A stretch of 64,000 bases of DNA from Endozoicomonas sp. G2_1 (GTDB lineage Bacteria; Pseudomonadota; Gammaproteobacteria; Enterobacterales; Alteromonadaceae): contig NZ_JAGHQT010000002.1 of the NCBI RefSeq assembly GCF_017744155.1, positions 423,634 to 487,633 of the forward strand. The letters run 5' to 3'. A program made the translations under genes and the position numbers. Numbering within the stretch: the stretch's first letter is position 1; each line of letters begins with the position of its first letter. This document shows, in pieces, positions 19,713-27,087 of this stretch. The notes beneath the pieces were generated by a model. It was not told the origin of the DNA. It did not search any database and saw nothing but the letters and a program-made list of their open reading frames with translations.

Positions 19713-19813
19713 TTTTCGCTTCCTTTTTTAGTTGTTGGTTCGTTGATTAGTTTAACGGTTACTCTCGCGTTGAAACGCTGGTATTGGTTCCACCTTTGAC
19801 TCGTAGACGTTGC

Positions 19814-20026
19814 TTAATAGCGGGTTGGCATTAAGGCTGCAGCAACGAAATAGGCAACAACGGTGACAACAGGCATACTAAACAAGGCAAATAATGCAGC
19901 AACTCGAACCAATAATCTTGGCACCTCATAGTGTTTCGCAATGCCAGAACAAACACCTGACACTTGTTTATTAACTAAATCTTTTGCTAAGGTTTTGCGT
20001 GATAAATATTCTCTTTTATAACTCAT
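19814..20026 (-). CDS. pspC: PspC domain protein
   Basis: 70 residues. The family signature is present: KDLVNKQVSGVCSGIAKHYEVPRLLVRVAALFALFSMPVVTVVAYFVAAALMPTRY, i.e. a short polar N terminus, the VCSGIA..Y..P..LVR motif and one membrane segment. In enterobacteria PspC senses envelope stress with PspB and sequesters PspA. This copy is short and lacks the long C-terminal extension of E. coli PspC. A good ribosome site (AGGAGAA) precedes the ATG. Confidence 0.88.
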   Translation of the reverse strand: MSYKREYLSRKTLAKDLVNKQVSGVCSGIAKHYEVPRLLVRVAALFALFSMPVVTVVAYFVAAALMPTRY

Positions 20027-20088
20027 CGTTATTCTCCTAATCGGTTACAACACTCGTTGAAATCAATGACGTCAAAATCAGTCTTAGA

Positions 20089-20205
20089 TCATTGCTTCAA
20101 CAGTGGCTTAGCAACCATAAACAGCCAAGCCACGGTAAAAAAAGTCACTACGGGTGCCAATGTAATGGCAAGCAAAATCAATCCGTTATCACTTGCCATA
20201 ACCAT
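20089..20205 (-). CDS. 38-residue membrane protein in the pspB position
   Basis: A short frame (38 codons plus TGA) begins with ATG overlapping the pspA stop as TAATG, the classic arrangement for translational coupling. The product has one hydrophobic segment of about 24 residues (LILLAITLAPVVTFFTVAWLFMVA) and a basic tail (KPLLKQ). Its location between pspA and pspC, with one membrane span, is what is expected of PspB, but it is about half the usual length and lacks the PspB leucine-zipper-like cytosolic helix. Either a reduced PspB or an unrelated small protein. Confidence 0.6.
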   Translation of the reverse strand: MVMASDNGLILLAITLAPVVTFFTVAWLFMVAKPLLKQ

Positions 20206-20876
20206 TAACCGTTGACGACTTTCACAGTCTGTTGTTTCAATTGCGCCAACTCTTGCTCAATAGCATCATCAGTTTCGAGTGCTTTAATTTGGCTGTCTAA
20301 ATCTTTTGCTGAGGTCAAGTCATAAGCTTCCACTTGAGCTTCGACATCATCAATTTTTTGTTGATAGCGCTCAAATTTAGCAATTGCTTGGTCAATATTG
20401 TGTACAACCGCTTTTTCTCGCACTTTTAACCGAACTTCTGCTGACTGCTGACGTAACACATAAACTTCTTGGCGTCGCTTGGCTTCGGTTAGCTTTTCTT
20501 GCAATCGATTACTATCTTCTTGGACAGCGGCAAGTACTTCATCTAGTTGCGCCAACTGTTCAGTTACCGTGTCTAGCTCTGCTTGGCTGTTATGTTTTTC
20601 AGCCAGTGCAGCTCTTGCTAAGTCTTCGCGATCTTTGGCCAAAGCTAATTCAGCTTTACTTTGCCAATGTTCAACACGTCCTTGTAAATACTGAGATTGG
20701 CGCACAATGCTTTTCTTCTCAGCAATGTTCTTCGCTGCGGCTGAGCGCACTTCAACCAAGGTTTCTTCCATCTCTTGGATGATTAAACGAATCATTTTCT
20801 CAGGGTGTTCGGCCTTATCTAACATGCTGTTAATATTGGCGTTAATAATGTCTGTAAAACGTGAAAACATACCCAT
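20205..20876 (-). CDS. pspA: phage shock protein A
   Basis: 223 residues, almost entirely coiled-coil, of the PspA/IM30 (ESCRT-III) family. The N terminus MGMFSRFTDIINANINSMLDKAEHPEKMIRLIIQEMEETL is diagnostic, including the amphipathic helix and the EDP-like EHPEKM turn. PspA binds stressed inner membranes and, in enterobacteria, also inhibits the sigma-54 activator PspF. No pspF is next to it. A ribosome site AGGAGAAA precedes the ATG, and a secreted 100-residue protein gene lies 14 bases upstream. Confidence 0.95.
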   Translation of the reverse strand: MGMFSRFTDIINANINSMLDKAEHPEKMIRLIIQEMEETLVEVRSAAAKNIAEKKSIVRQSQYLQGRVEHWQSKAELALAKDREDLARAALAEKHNSQAELDTVTEQLAQLDEVLAAVQEDSNRLQEKLTEAKRRQEVYVLRQQSAEVRLKVREKAVVHNIDQAIAKFERYQQKIDDVEAQVEAYDLTSAKDLDSQIKALETDDAIEQELAQLKQQTVKVVNG

Positions 20877-20890
20877 AATTTCTCCTCCTA

Positions 20891-21193
20891 TTACTCTGCT
20901 GAATTCTTGTCTTGTGGTTGCTTAACTTGTTCCGCCATTTCCACTTGCGCATCTTCGTCATTAGCATTGTCAAACCATGACAAAGGTGCTGATAAGCTAA
21001 ACTGTTCGATATGTTGTTGAATGCTTTGCTCAACTTCTTGTGCAATTACGGCAATCGCTTGCTCGCTTTGTGTCACTACTGTGTGAGTAACAAGAGTTTC
21101 AAAAGAAACCTGCTCAGCATTTGCTGAACCTGCTGTTAAACCACCGATTAATAAAACACTTGCTGCTAGTTTTTTGCTGATTAAATTTTTCAT
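20891..21193 (-). CDS. small exported protein heading the psp operon
   Basis: 100 residues. Signal peptide (about 1-26, AXA-type site SANA-EQ) followed by a polar, Glu/Gln-rich helical segment (VVTQSEQAIAVIAQEVEQSIQQHIEQFSL) and a low-complexity acidic tail. No known domain. It directly precedes pspA (14 bases) and directly follows the sigma-54-like promoter, so it should be co-induced under envelope stress. Role unknown; a periplasmic stress component is a reasonable guess only. Confidence 0.65.
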   Translation of the reverse strand: MKNLISKKLAASVLLIGGLTAGSANAEQVSFETLVTHTVVTQSEQAIAVIAQEVEQSIQQHIEQFSLSAPLSWFDNANDEDAQVEMAEQVKQPQDKNSAE

Positions 21194-21262
21194 CGCTTGT
21201 ATCCTTTTGTATTCTGGTTAAGTAATCAATCAACGACATATCTGATTGTTTGATATACCTAT

Positions 21263-21278
21263 AACAAGCTATGTGCCA
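21263..21278 (-). promoter_or_regulatory. sigma-54-type promoter of the psp operon
   Basis: On the minus strand, TGGCACATAGCTTGTT fits the -24/-12 consensus TGGCAC-N5-TTGC with correct spacing; only the final C of the -12 GC is a T. It lies 70 bases upstream of the first psp gene start. Known psp operons are sigma-54 dependent (PspF), which supports the call. Confidence 0.75.
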
Positions 21279-21348
21279 GCTCGAAAATATTTTTTAACCA
21301 CTTGATTTTATTAAAAATAATAAAAAACACAGACACACCAACCAAAAC

Positions 21349-21365
21349 AAGACATAATATGTCTT
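21349..21365. promoter_or_regulatory. inverted repeat upstream of psp promoter
   Basis: AAGACAT-AAT-ATGTCTT is a 7-bp perfect inverted repeat about 70-85 bases upstream of the sigma-54 site, where an enhancer-binding protein would bind. Binding by PspF is an inference. Confidence 0.4.
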
Positions 21366-21569
21366 ACTATTTTTTAGTTTTTTTGACCACATAAGTAACA
21401 AAATTAACCACATTCAATTTATTCATGCCATGACCAAAGAAACTGATCACATTGAGCTCAGTAGCTGTGACCAAATTGCAAGACGTGGAGAACCACGAAA
21501 GGTAGAAAGGTAGACTCTAGGATGTATTAGTCGTTGATAAAGATAAGGGATAGCGGTAAAGGCCATGTA

Positions 21570-21600
21570 TAAAAAAGCCAGATACCTTTCGATATCTGGC
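21570..21600 (-). terminator. intrinsic terminator of the 24846-21653 operon
   Basis: GCCAGATA and TATCTGGC form a perfect 8-bp stem around an 8-base loop, followed on the minus strand by a six-T run. It lies about 50 bases after the FAH-family hydrolase stop. Confidence 0.85.
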
Positions 21601-21652
21601 AAAAGTAATAACTTGGGAGTTATTATTCCTATGGGAACTGTTTTAAAATGTA

Positions 21653-22501
21653 TTAACCTTGGTAACGAACGACTTTTTGCTCTTGTACACCTAAGCCTTC
21701 AATACCTAAGCGCATAACATCACCTTCTTTGAGGTAAAGTGGTGGATTCATACCCAAACCGACACCAGGCGGTGTTCCTGTACTAATAATGTCGCCTGGC
21801 TGTAAACTCATAAACTGACTTAAATAACTGACAATATAAGCAATCTTGTAGACCATGGTTCTGGTATTGCCGTCTTGCATGCGCTTGCCATTTAACTCGA
21901 GCCAAATATCGAGGTTGTGAGGATCTGGCACTTCATCTGGTGTCACCAAATATGGACCTATCGGGCCAAAAGTATCGCAACCTTTACCTTTACACCACTG
22001 ACCATGACGCTCTATTTGATATTCCCGTTCAGACAAGTCATTCACAACACTATAGCCAGCGACATAATCTAGCGCATCGGCTTCACTGACATACTTCGCT
22101 TCTTTACCTATGACAACAGCAAGCTCAACTTCCCAATCACTTTTTTCTGACTTAGGCGGTAGTTCAACTTGGTCATTTGGTCCGGTAATTGACGACGTTG
22201 CTTTAAAGAAAATTACTGGCTCAGGCGGTACTTCCATGCCTGATTCTTTGGCGTGATCGGAATAGTTCAAACCAACACAAATCATTTTGCCCGCACTGGC
22301 AACAGGCTCTGCTATGCGCGGAGCTCCCTCAACCAGTGGCAGAGCATCAACATTGACATCAGTTAGCTTTTCCAGACCACCACTGGCCAGAAATTCGGCA
22401 TTAAAGTCACTGACAAGGCCTGACAAATCGCGAATATTCCCTTGTCCATCTAATATACCCGGTGACTCTTGACCCTTTTCACCAAATCTCAATAATTTCA
22501 T
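21653..22501 (-). CDS. FAH-family hydrolase, probable 2,4-diketo-3-deoxy-L-fuconate hydrolase
   Basis: 282 residues of the fumarylacetoacetate hydrolase fold. Seen: MICVGLNYSDHAKESGM, PVIFFKATSSITGPNDQVELPP, DWEVELAVVIGKEA (metal-ligand acidic residues), NDLSEREYQ, KGCDTFGPIGPYLV and ISTGTPPGVGLGMNPP. This subgroup includes ureidoglycolate-lyase-like proteins now known as diketo-deoxy-fuconate or -rhamnonate hydrolases. It is the last gene of an operon with the split dehydratase and SDR, the expected order of steps: dehydration, oxidation, then C-C cleavage to pyruvate and lactate. The exact substrate is inferred from context. Confidence 0.8.
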   Translation of the reverse strand: MKLLRFGEKGQESPGILDGQGNIRDLSGLVSDFNAEFLASGGLEKLTDVNVDALPLVEGAPRIAEPVASAGKMICVGLNYSDHAKESGMEVPPEPVIFFKATSSITGPNDQVELPPKSEKSDWEVELAVVIGKEAKYVSEADALDYVAGYSVVNDLSEREYQIERHGQWCKGKGCDTFGPIGPYLVTPDEVPDPHNLDIWLELNGKRMQDGNTRTMVYKIAYIVSYLSQFMSLQPGDIISTGTPPGVGLGMNPPLYLKEGDVMRLGIEGLGVQEQKVVRYQG

Positions 22502-22543
22502 AATTTTCTCTTACTTTGAATAACTTGCTAATTCGAGTTGTTG

Positions 22544-23317
22544 TTAGCTGTTTAAGGTAATAAAGCCGCCATCAATCGGCACATTAGTCCCAGTGATAAA
22601 GGCAGATTCATCGGAGCACAAGAATGCAATGAGCGCGGCAATCTCTTCGGTTGTCCCCATTCGACCAATAGGCTGGGTTTGTGACAACTTTTCAAACATT
22701 TCACTTTGATTATCGGGATAATTCTTAGCAATAAAATTGTCGACAAATGGCGTGTGTACTCTCCCTGGTGCAATACAATTACAACGGACACCGTAATTGA
22801 CGTAATCTTTAGCAATAGAATAAGTCATCGCCAAGACCGCGCCTTTAGTCATCGAATAAGCAAATCGCTCGCTGACACCAACGTTTGACGCTACTGAGGC
22901 AAGATTTAAAATCACACCTTTTTGCTGTGCTTTCATCGCCCCAATAAGCGCATGAGTTAAGTTATAAACACCCTTAATGTTGACTTGATATAAGCGATCC
23001 AAATCCTGCTCTGTGGTTTGCTCTAAATTGCCAACATGCGCAATACCGGCGTTATTAACTAAAACATCAACTTTGTGATCAACTAAAATGTCGGCAATAA
23101 GCTTATTAACATCTTCAGTGCTCGCAACATTGCAGCTATATGCATAAGCTTGACCGCCAGCCTCTCTAATTTGCTCAACCACTGATTGAGCAGCTTCAAG
23201 ATTTAGATCAAGGACAAGTACCGTGGCGCCTTCGTTCGCCAAACGCAAACTCGCAGTAGCACCAATACCGCTGCCACCACCAGTAATCACTGCTGTTTTG
23301 TTTTCAAATCTATTCAT
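22544..23317 (-). CDS. SDR dehydrogenase, probable 2-keto-3-deoxy-L-fuconate dehydrogenase
   Basis: 257 residues from ATG 23317 (GTG 23329 would add four). Classical short-chain dehydrogenase: TGGGSGIG cofactor loop, NNAGIAH, catalytic Ser in LNLASVASNVG, then YSMTK, and PIDGGF at the C terminus. The segment CIAPGRVHTPFVDNFIAKNYPD is typical of the group that oxidises 2-keto-3-deoxy-sugar acids. Lies between the UxaA-like dehydratase and the FAH hydrolase in the same operon; this position gives the substrate prediction. A hexose or fucose dehydrogenase role is an alternative. Confidence 0.8.
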   Translation of the reverse strand: MNRFENKTAVITGGGSGIGATASLRLANEGATVLVLDLNLEAAQSVVEQIREAGGQAYAYSCNVASTEDVNKLIADILVDHKVDVLVNNAGIAHVGNLEQTTEQDLDRLYQVNIKGVYNLTHALIGAMKAQQKGVILNLASVASNVGVSERFAYSMTKGAVLAMTYSIAKDYVNYGVRCNCIAPGRVHTPFVDNFIAKNYPDNQSEMFEKLSQTQPIGRMGTTEEIAALIAFLCSDESAFITGTNVPIDGGFITLNS

Positions 23318-23338
23318 TTCTTTTATCACTACTCAACA

Positions 23339-24541
23339 CTAACTACCAATTTGACGGACAGGCAAACAAGCAGGGCCAATCGCTTCAAACTGTTTATAAG
23401 TAATTAAACACTCTTGATGACCAAGGGCTTCAGATTTCGACTCTTGACCAGCGGCAACCTGTTTAACCAGTTCGAAAATCTCGCTGCCAACCTCATCGAC
23501 ACTGGCTTTACCTTCAACAATTTTGCCCGCATTGACATCCATATCGCCTTCCAGCTTTTGGTAGGTTTCAGGATTAGCGCAGACTTTAATCACCGGAGAA
23601 ATGGCAGAACCAACCACTGAACCTCGGCCAGTGGTAAACAAAATAACGTGGCTGCCAGAGGCGATCATTTCGGTGATTTCGGCATTGTCAGAAATATTGG
23701 GGAAACCAAATTTAGGGTCTCCATCTGGCACCACATCCATCAAGTACAAACCGCCCTGCGGTGCTAAATCACCCGGCTTAATTAAACCGTGAATTTTAGA
23801 CGCGCCAGACTTGGCATAAGCCCCCATAGATTTTTCTTCTTGGGTGGTTAAGCCACCTTCAGCATTACCCGGTGCAAAGCTGCCATAGCCCATGGCGCGA
23901 TAATAATCTTCAGCTTTTGCCACCGAGCGCATAATTTCTTCACCAAGCTCAGGTGTTGCCGCGCGTTCAGCCATAATTTGCTCACAACCAATGAGCTCGC
24001 CGGTTTCTTCAAACATACAAACCGCGTCTTGTTCAACGAGCATATCGAAGCAACGTCCCACAGCTGGGTTAGCGCTAATACCGCTAGTGCCGTCGGAACC
24101 TCCGCAAATAGTGCCCACAACAAGCTCATCGACTGACATGTCGACCATAGCAACATCGGCAATCTGTGCTTTCATTTTATCGACTGCTGCTAAGCCAGCT
24201 TCAATCGTCGACAAAGTACCACCGGATTCTTGAATGACTAAGGTTTCAATTGGTCTACCACTGTCAGTGACGGTTTTTGCTAATGCTTCGCGGTTGAAAC
24301 CCTCACAACCAAGTGACAACAAAACGACACCACCAACGTTAGGATGAGTACAAAGCTGTTTAACAATTTTTAATGAATAGTCGTTTGGATAGCAGCCGGG
24401 AAAACCAATCAACTGAACAGCACTGTCGTCAGCCTTATTGACTATCGTACGTGCAACATGATGTGCGCACTCGACTAAATAGGTGACAACAATAACATTG
24501 CGAATACCTTTGCGGCCGTCGCTGCGTAAATAGCCTTTCAT
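23339..24541 (-). CDS. UxaA-family sugar-acid dehydratase, large (C-terminal) subunit
   Basis: 400 residues matching the catalytic part of altronate dehydratase UxaA/GarD: GYLRSDGRKGIRNVIVVTYLVECAHHVA, the HPNVGGVVLLSLGCEG region, VVGTICGGSDGTSGISANPAVG and the ILFTTGRGSVVGSAISPVIKVCANP segment. UxaA normally carries an N-terminal SAF domain; here that is a separate gene just upstream (two bases between). Split UxaA pairs occur in the Campylobacter jejuni L-fucose locus next to IclR, FucU and lactonase genes, as in this window. The likely reaction is dehydration of L-fuconate and/or D-arabonate to the 2-keto-3-deoxy acid. Confidence 0.85.
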   Translation of the reverse strand: MKGYLRSDGRKGIRNVIVVTYLVECAHHVARTIVNKADDSAVQLIGFPGCYPNDYSLKIVKQLCTHPNVGGVVLLSLGCEGFNREALAKTVTDSGRPIETLVIQESGGTLSTIEAGLAAVDKMKAQIADVAMVDMSVDELVVGTICGGSDGTSGISANPAVGRCFDMLVEQDAVCMFEETGELIGCEQIMAERAATPELGEEIMRSVAKAEDYYRAMGYGSFAPGNAEGGLTTQEEKSMGAYAKSGASKIHGLIKPGDLAPQGGLYLMDVVPDGDPKFGFPNISDNAEITEMIASGSHVILFTTGRGSVVGSAISPVIKVCANPETYQKLEGDMDVNAGKIVEGKASVDEVGSEIFELVKQVAAGQESKSEALGHQECLITYKQFEAIGPACLPVRQIGS

Positions 24542-24543
24542 GA

Positions 24544-24846
24544 TTATTCCCCAACCTTAGCTTGTCTTGTGTAACTGGCCATGTAATCACTTTTCATATT
24601 GTGAATATGAACGTGTTCCGCAAAACCAACTGGCTTCACCGTTGAACCTATCGGCGCACCGTACTTTATGATTTTTTCGCCAACTTCTAGCGGCGTGCGA
24701 GCAATTTTATGGCCGACGGTAATTTCAGTGGCCATTTCAACTTCCTGTTGCTCAACGATTACTTTCTCGCCAGCGGCAACCTTGCCACAACAGACCAAAA
24801 CGTTGTCTTCATCACTCAATAGTACAAAGCGTTTATCATTCATCAT
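24544..24846 (-). CDS. UxaA-family dehydratase, small (SAF domain) subunit
   Basis: 100 residues forming a stand-alone SAF domain. The motif ITVGHKIARTPLEVGEKIIKYGAPIGSTVKPVGFAEHVHIHNM, including the HVH motif, is diagnostic of the UxaA N-terminal domain. It presumably forms the dehydratase together with the following gene. First gene of the four-gene operon; the palindromic operator lies about 40-70 bases upstream of its ATG. Confidence 0.87.
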   Translation of the reverse strand: MMNDKRFVLLSDEDNVLVCCGKVAAGEKVIVEQQEVEMATEITVGHKIARTPLEVGEKIIKYGAPIGSTVKPVGFAEHVHIHNMKSDYMASYTRQAKVGE

Positions 24847-24885
24847 GCGTTACCAAAATCGATGATGCCACACAAAACATCATTT

Positions 24886-24917
24886 AAAATATAAAACGTC
24901 ATTTCATTTTATATTTT
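24886..24917. promoter_or_regulatory. palindromic operator, copy A (probable IclR-regulator site)
   Basis: AAAATATAAAA, ten bases, TTTTATATTTT: a perfect 11-bp inverted repeat between the dehydratase operon and the divergent modF-like gene. Its 8-N10-8 core (24889-24914) is the same as at 46946-46971 by the IclR gene. Binding by that regulator is inferred. Confidence 0.6.
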
Positions 24918-25088
24918 GAATGTTTATTGTCAATGACTATTTCAACCATTTGCCATCTTAAACAACCTAAAAAATAACAACCAATAATTTCAAAAACAAA
25001 ACAAAACAATACAAAACAACAACTTAAAAACAAAACACAACAACCAACTAGCTTATATATAAAACAAAAGTTAAAATAAAAAACTTCA

Positions 25089-26612
25089 ATGATTAACTTA
25101 AACCACGCCAATAGCACTATGATTTCAATTGATAATTTGTCTTATTCAATTAGCAAGAACTACAAAATATCTATCGAAAAGCTCAATATAGGTAAATCTA
25201 TGTCAGTGTTGTTCACCGGCGCTAATGGTTGTGGTAAAACCACAATGGCAAAGCTCATCAGTGGTCAGCTAGATGGTTATCAAGGTACTATTGATGTACC
25301 TGAGCGAACGGCTTGGCTAAGCTTTGATCTAGAGGCCGAAATTTTGGCGGAAGATCGCAAGAATGACGATAGTGAATTTAGTGGCGACGGCATTGATATG
25401 GGGCGCTCGGCAATTGCTGTGGTAACAGATCAAGCTGAGCATTTCCGGTTTCCGGTATCTGAACAGCAGGTAACAGAAGCGCTTAGACAGAATAAAGTAC
25501 TCAACAATGTCACTGAGCTTTTACAAATAGAATCGTTATTAACCAAGCCTTTCAAAGTACTATCAACCGGTGAAACCCGAAAAGTACTAATTGCCAAAGC
25601 ACTGTTGACCAAGCCCAAATTACTTATTTTAGACAACCCATATGCCGGTCTCGACTTTCAATCACAACACTTTTTGAGTTGCCTAATATCAGATTTAATC
25701 AAAACTGGTCTCCAAATCTTGATTTTCGATTTTTACCGAGAAGATTTGCCACCAGAAATTAAATATATTGGTTATCTTGTCGAGGGTGAATTAGTCGCTT
25801 TTGACCACAAGGAGCAACTTGTTAACAGTGATATTTGGCAGCGACAACAAAGTCAGTATCAATTGCCAGAACAGTTAACTGAAACGAGTTTTTATCCAGA
25901 GCTATCGCCTGAACTGCCACTCTTAAACCTAACTGACGTTACCGTCAGCTTCACAGAGAAAGTCGTGTTTAACCGCTTAAACTGGCAATTTGACCACGGC
26001 CAACATTGGCAAATTCTAGGGCCAAACGGTTGTGGTAAATCAACATTATTAGCCATGATTTCTGGCGATAGCAGTAAAGCCTATGGTCAAGATATTTTGT
26101 TATTTGGCCGCAAGCGGGGCACTGGTGAATCCATTTGGGACATAAAAAAGCACTACGGCATTGTTAGCAACGCACTGCACCGAGACTCGCTGCGTACAGG
26201 TACCGTGCAACAAACGTTAATTTCAGGCTTTTATGACAGCATTGGCTTGTACAACCAAGCGACTAAACAACAAGTGGTATTAGCCAACCAATGGCTTGCT
26301 TTACTTGGCTTACTCGACAAAAAGCAATCCGCATTTAAAGACCTATCTTATGGCGAACAACGCTTAGTACTCATCGCTAGAGCCATGGTAAAAATGCCCC
26401 TTATACTGATTTTAGACGAGCCTTGCCAAGGACTCGATAACACCAACAAAGCAAAAGTATTAGCGCTGATAGACCACATTGCGCTACACGGTCGCAGTCA
26501 CATATTATTTGTTAGCCACAACCCTAGTGAGCAACTCCGCTGTATCAGTCACCAGCTCATTTTTGAGCCGTCGGAACAAGGCTACCTAGCCCGCGTTAAC
26601 GAGCTAGGCTGA
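25089..26612 (+). CDS. modF: ModF-like duplicated ABC ATPase
   Basis: 507 residues with two ABC ATPase domains. Domain 1: Walker A GANGCGKTT, signature LSTGETRK, Walker B LLILDNPYAGLD. Domain 2: Walker A GPNGCGKST, signature LSYGEQR, Walker B LILDEPCQGLD. The stretch LFGRKRGTGESIWDIKKHYG followed by SGFYDSIGLY is highly characteristic of E. coli ModF. ModF is soluble and its function is poorly defined. No molybdate genes are nearby, and the gene is embedded in a sugar locus. Start ATG 25089 has no clear ribosome site; ATG 25122 is an alternative. Confidence 0.82.
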   Translation: MINLNHANSTMISIDNLSYSISKNYKISIEKLNIGKSMSVLFTGANGCGKTTMAKLISGQLDGYQGTIDVPERTAWLSFDLEAEILAEDRKNDDSEFSGDGIDMGRSAIAVVTDQAEHFRFPVSEQQVTEALRQNKVLNNVTELLQIESLLTKPFKVLSTGETRKVLIAKALLTKPKLLILDNPYAGLDFQSQHFLSCLISDLIKTGLQILIFDFYREDLPPEIKYIGYLVEGELVAFDHKEQLVNSDIWQRQQSQYQLPEQLTETSFYPELSPELPLLNLTDVTVSFTEKVVFNRLNWQFDHGQHWQILGPNGCGKSTLLAMISGDSSKAYGQDILLFGRKRGTGESIWDIKKHYGIVSNALHRDSLRTGTVQQTLISGFYDSIGLYNQATKQQVVLANQWLALLGLLDKKQSAFKDLSYGEQRLVLIARAMVKMPLILILDEPCQGLDNTNKAKVLALIDHIALHGRSHILFVSHNPSEQLRCISHQLIFEPSEQGYLARVNELG

Positions 26613-26637
26613 GGCTTATCAATCAACCACTTGTCAA

Positions 26638-27066
26638 TTAAGCAATAATGCCTTTTTTCAAAATGATATTGCCGTAAAGTCGGGTTTCGCCGGTGGCAAC
26701 GACAGCGAACGCCTCTTTTACTCGGTCGTAAAAGGCAAATCGCTCTATGCTTGCTGGCTCAATGTCAATGGTCTCGTGATTGTCGATCAATTGGTGAAAC
26801 TCAGTAACAATTTCTGGCACTGCATCAGGTTCACCAACGACCTGCATGGTGAAGGCAGCATTTTCAACAAAACTGTCTAATGGCAACACCGACAATACCG
26901 CATCTAAAACTTCAGTAGCACTTAAACCATCCAAACGAACCAGTTGCTGAGCATTACTTTCGGCCGGGTAATTAGCATCGACAATGGCAATTTCATCGCC
27001 GTGCCCCATGGCCCTGAGTATTGCCAATAAATCAGGACTTAGTATTGGGTTGATATTCTTTAACAT
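26638..27066 (-). CDS. fucU: L-fucose mutarotase (RbsD/FucU family)
   Basis: 142 residues. The FucU motif LRAMGHGDEIAIVDANYPA (catalytic His in GHGD) lies at the N terminus, and the C terminus has FYDRVKEAFAVVATGETRLYGNIILKKG, typical of FucU rather than RbsD. It interconverts alpha and beta sugar anomers before oxidation. It follows the aldo-keto reductase gene by 21 bases on the same strand and is convergent with modF. Confidence 0.92.
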   Translation of the reverse strand: MLKNINPILSPDLLAILRAMGHGDEIAIVDANYPAESNAQQLVRLDGLSATEVLDAVLSVLPLDSFVENAAFTMQVVGEPDAVPEIVTEFHQLIDNHETIDIEPASIERFAFYDRVKEAFAVVATGETRLYGNIILKKGIIA

Positions 27067-27087
27067 AGTTGTTCCTATTTGATATGA

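Larger units (their letters stand above)
21194..21652. other. psp promoter region plus unassigned DNA
   Basis: 459 bp without a gene. It contains the psp sigma-54-like promoter, a 7-bp inverted repeat upstream of it, an AT-rich stretch suitable for DNA bending (about 21280-21420), and the terminator of the FAH-family gene near 21570-21600. Nothing else was identified. Confidence 0.5.

Noticed and set aside
24899..25117. 72-codon minus-strand frame rich in Phe, Cys and Leu
   Set aside because: It is a reading of the A/C-rich low-complexity promoter region, overlaps the operator and the modF start, has no ribosome site and looks like no family.
25089..26612. Molybdate transport operon
   Set aside because: Only the ModF-like ATPase is present; no modA, modB or modC genes exist in the window.
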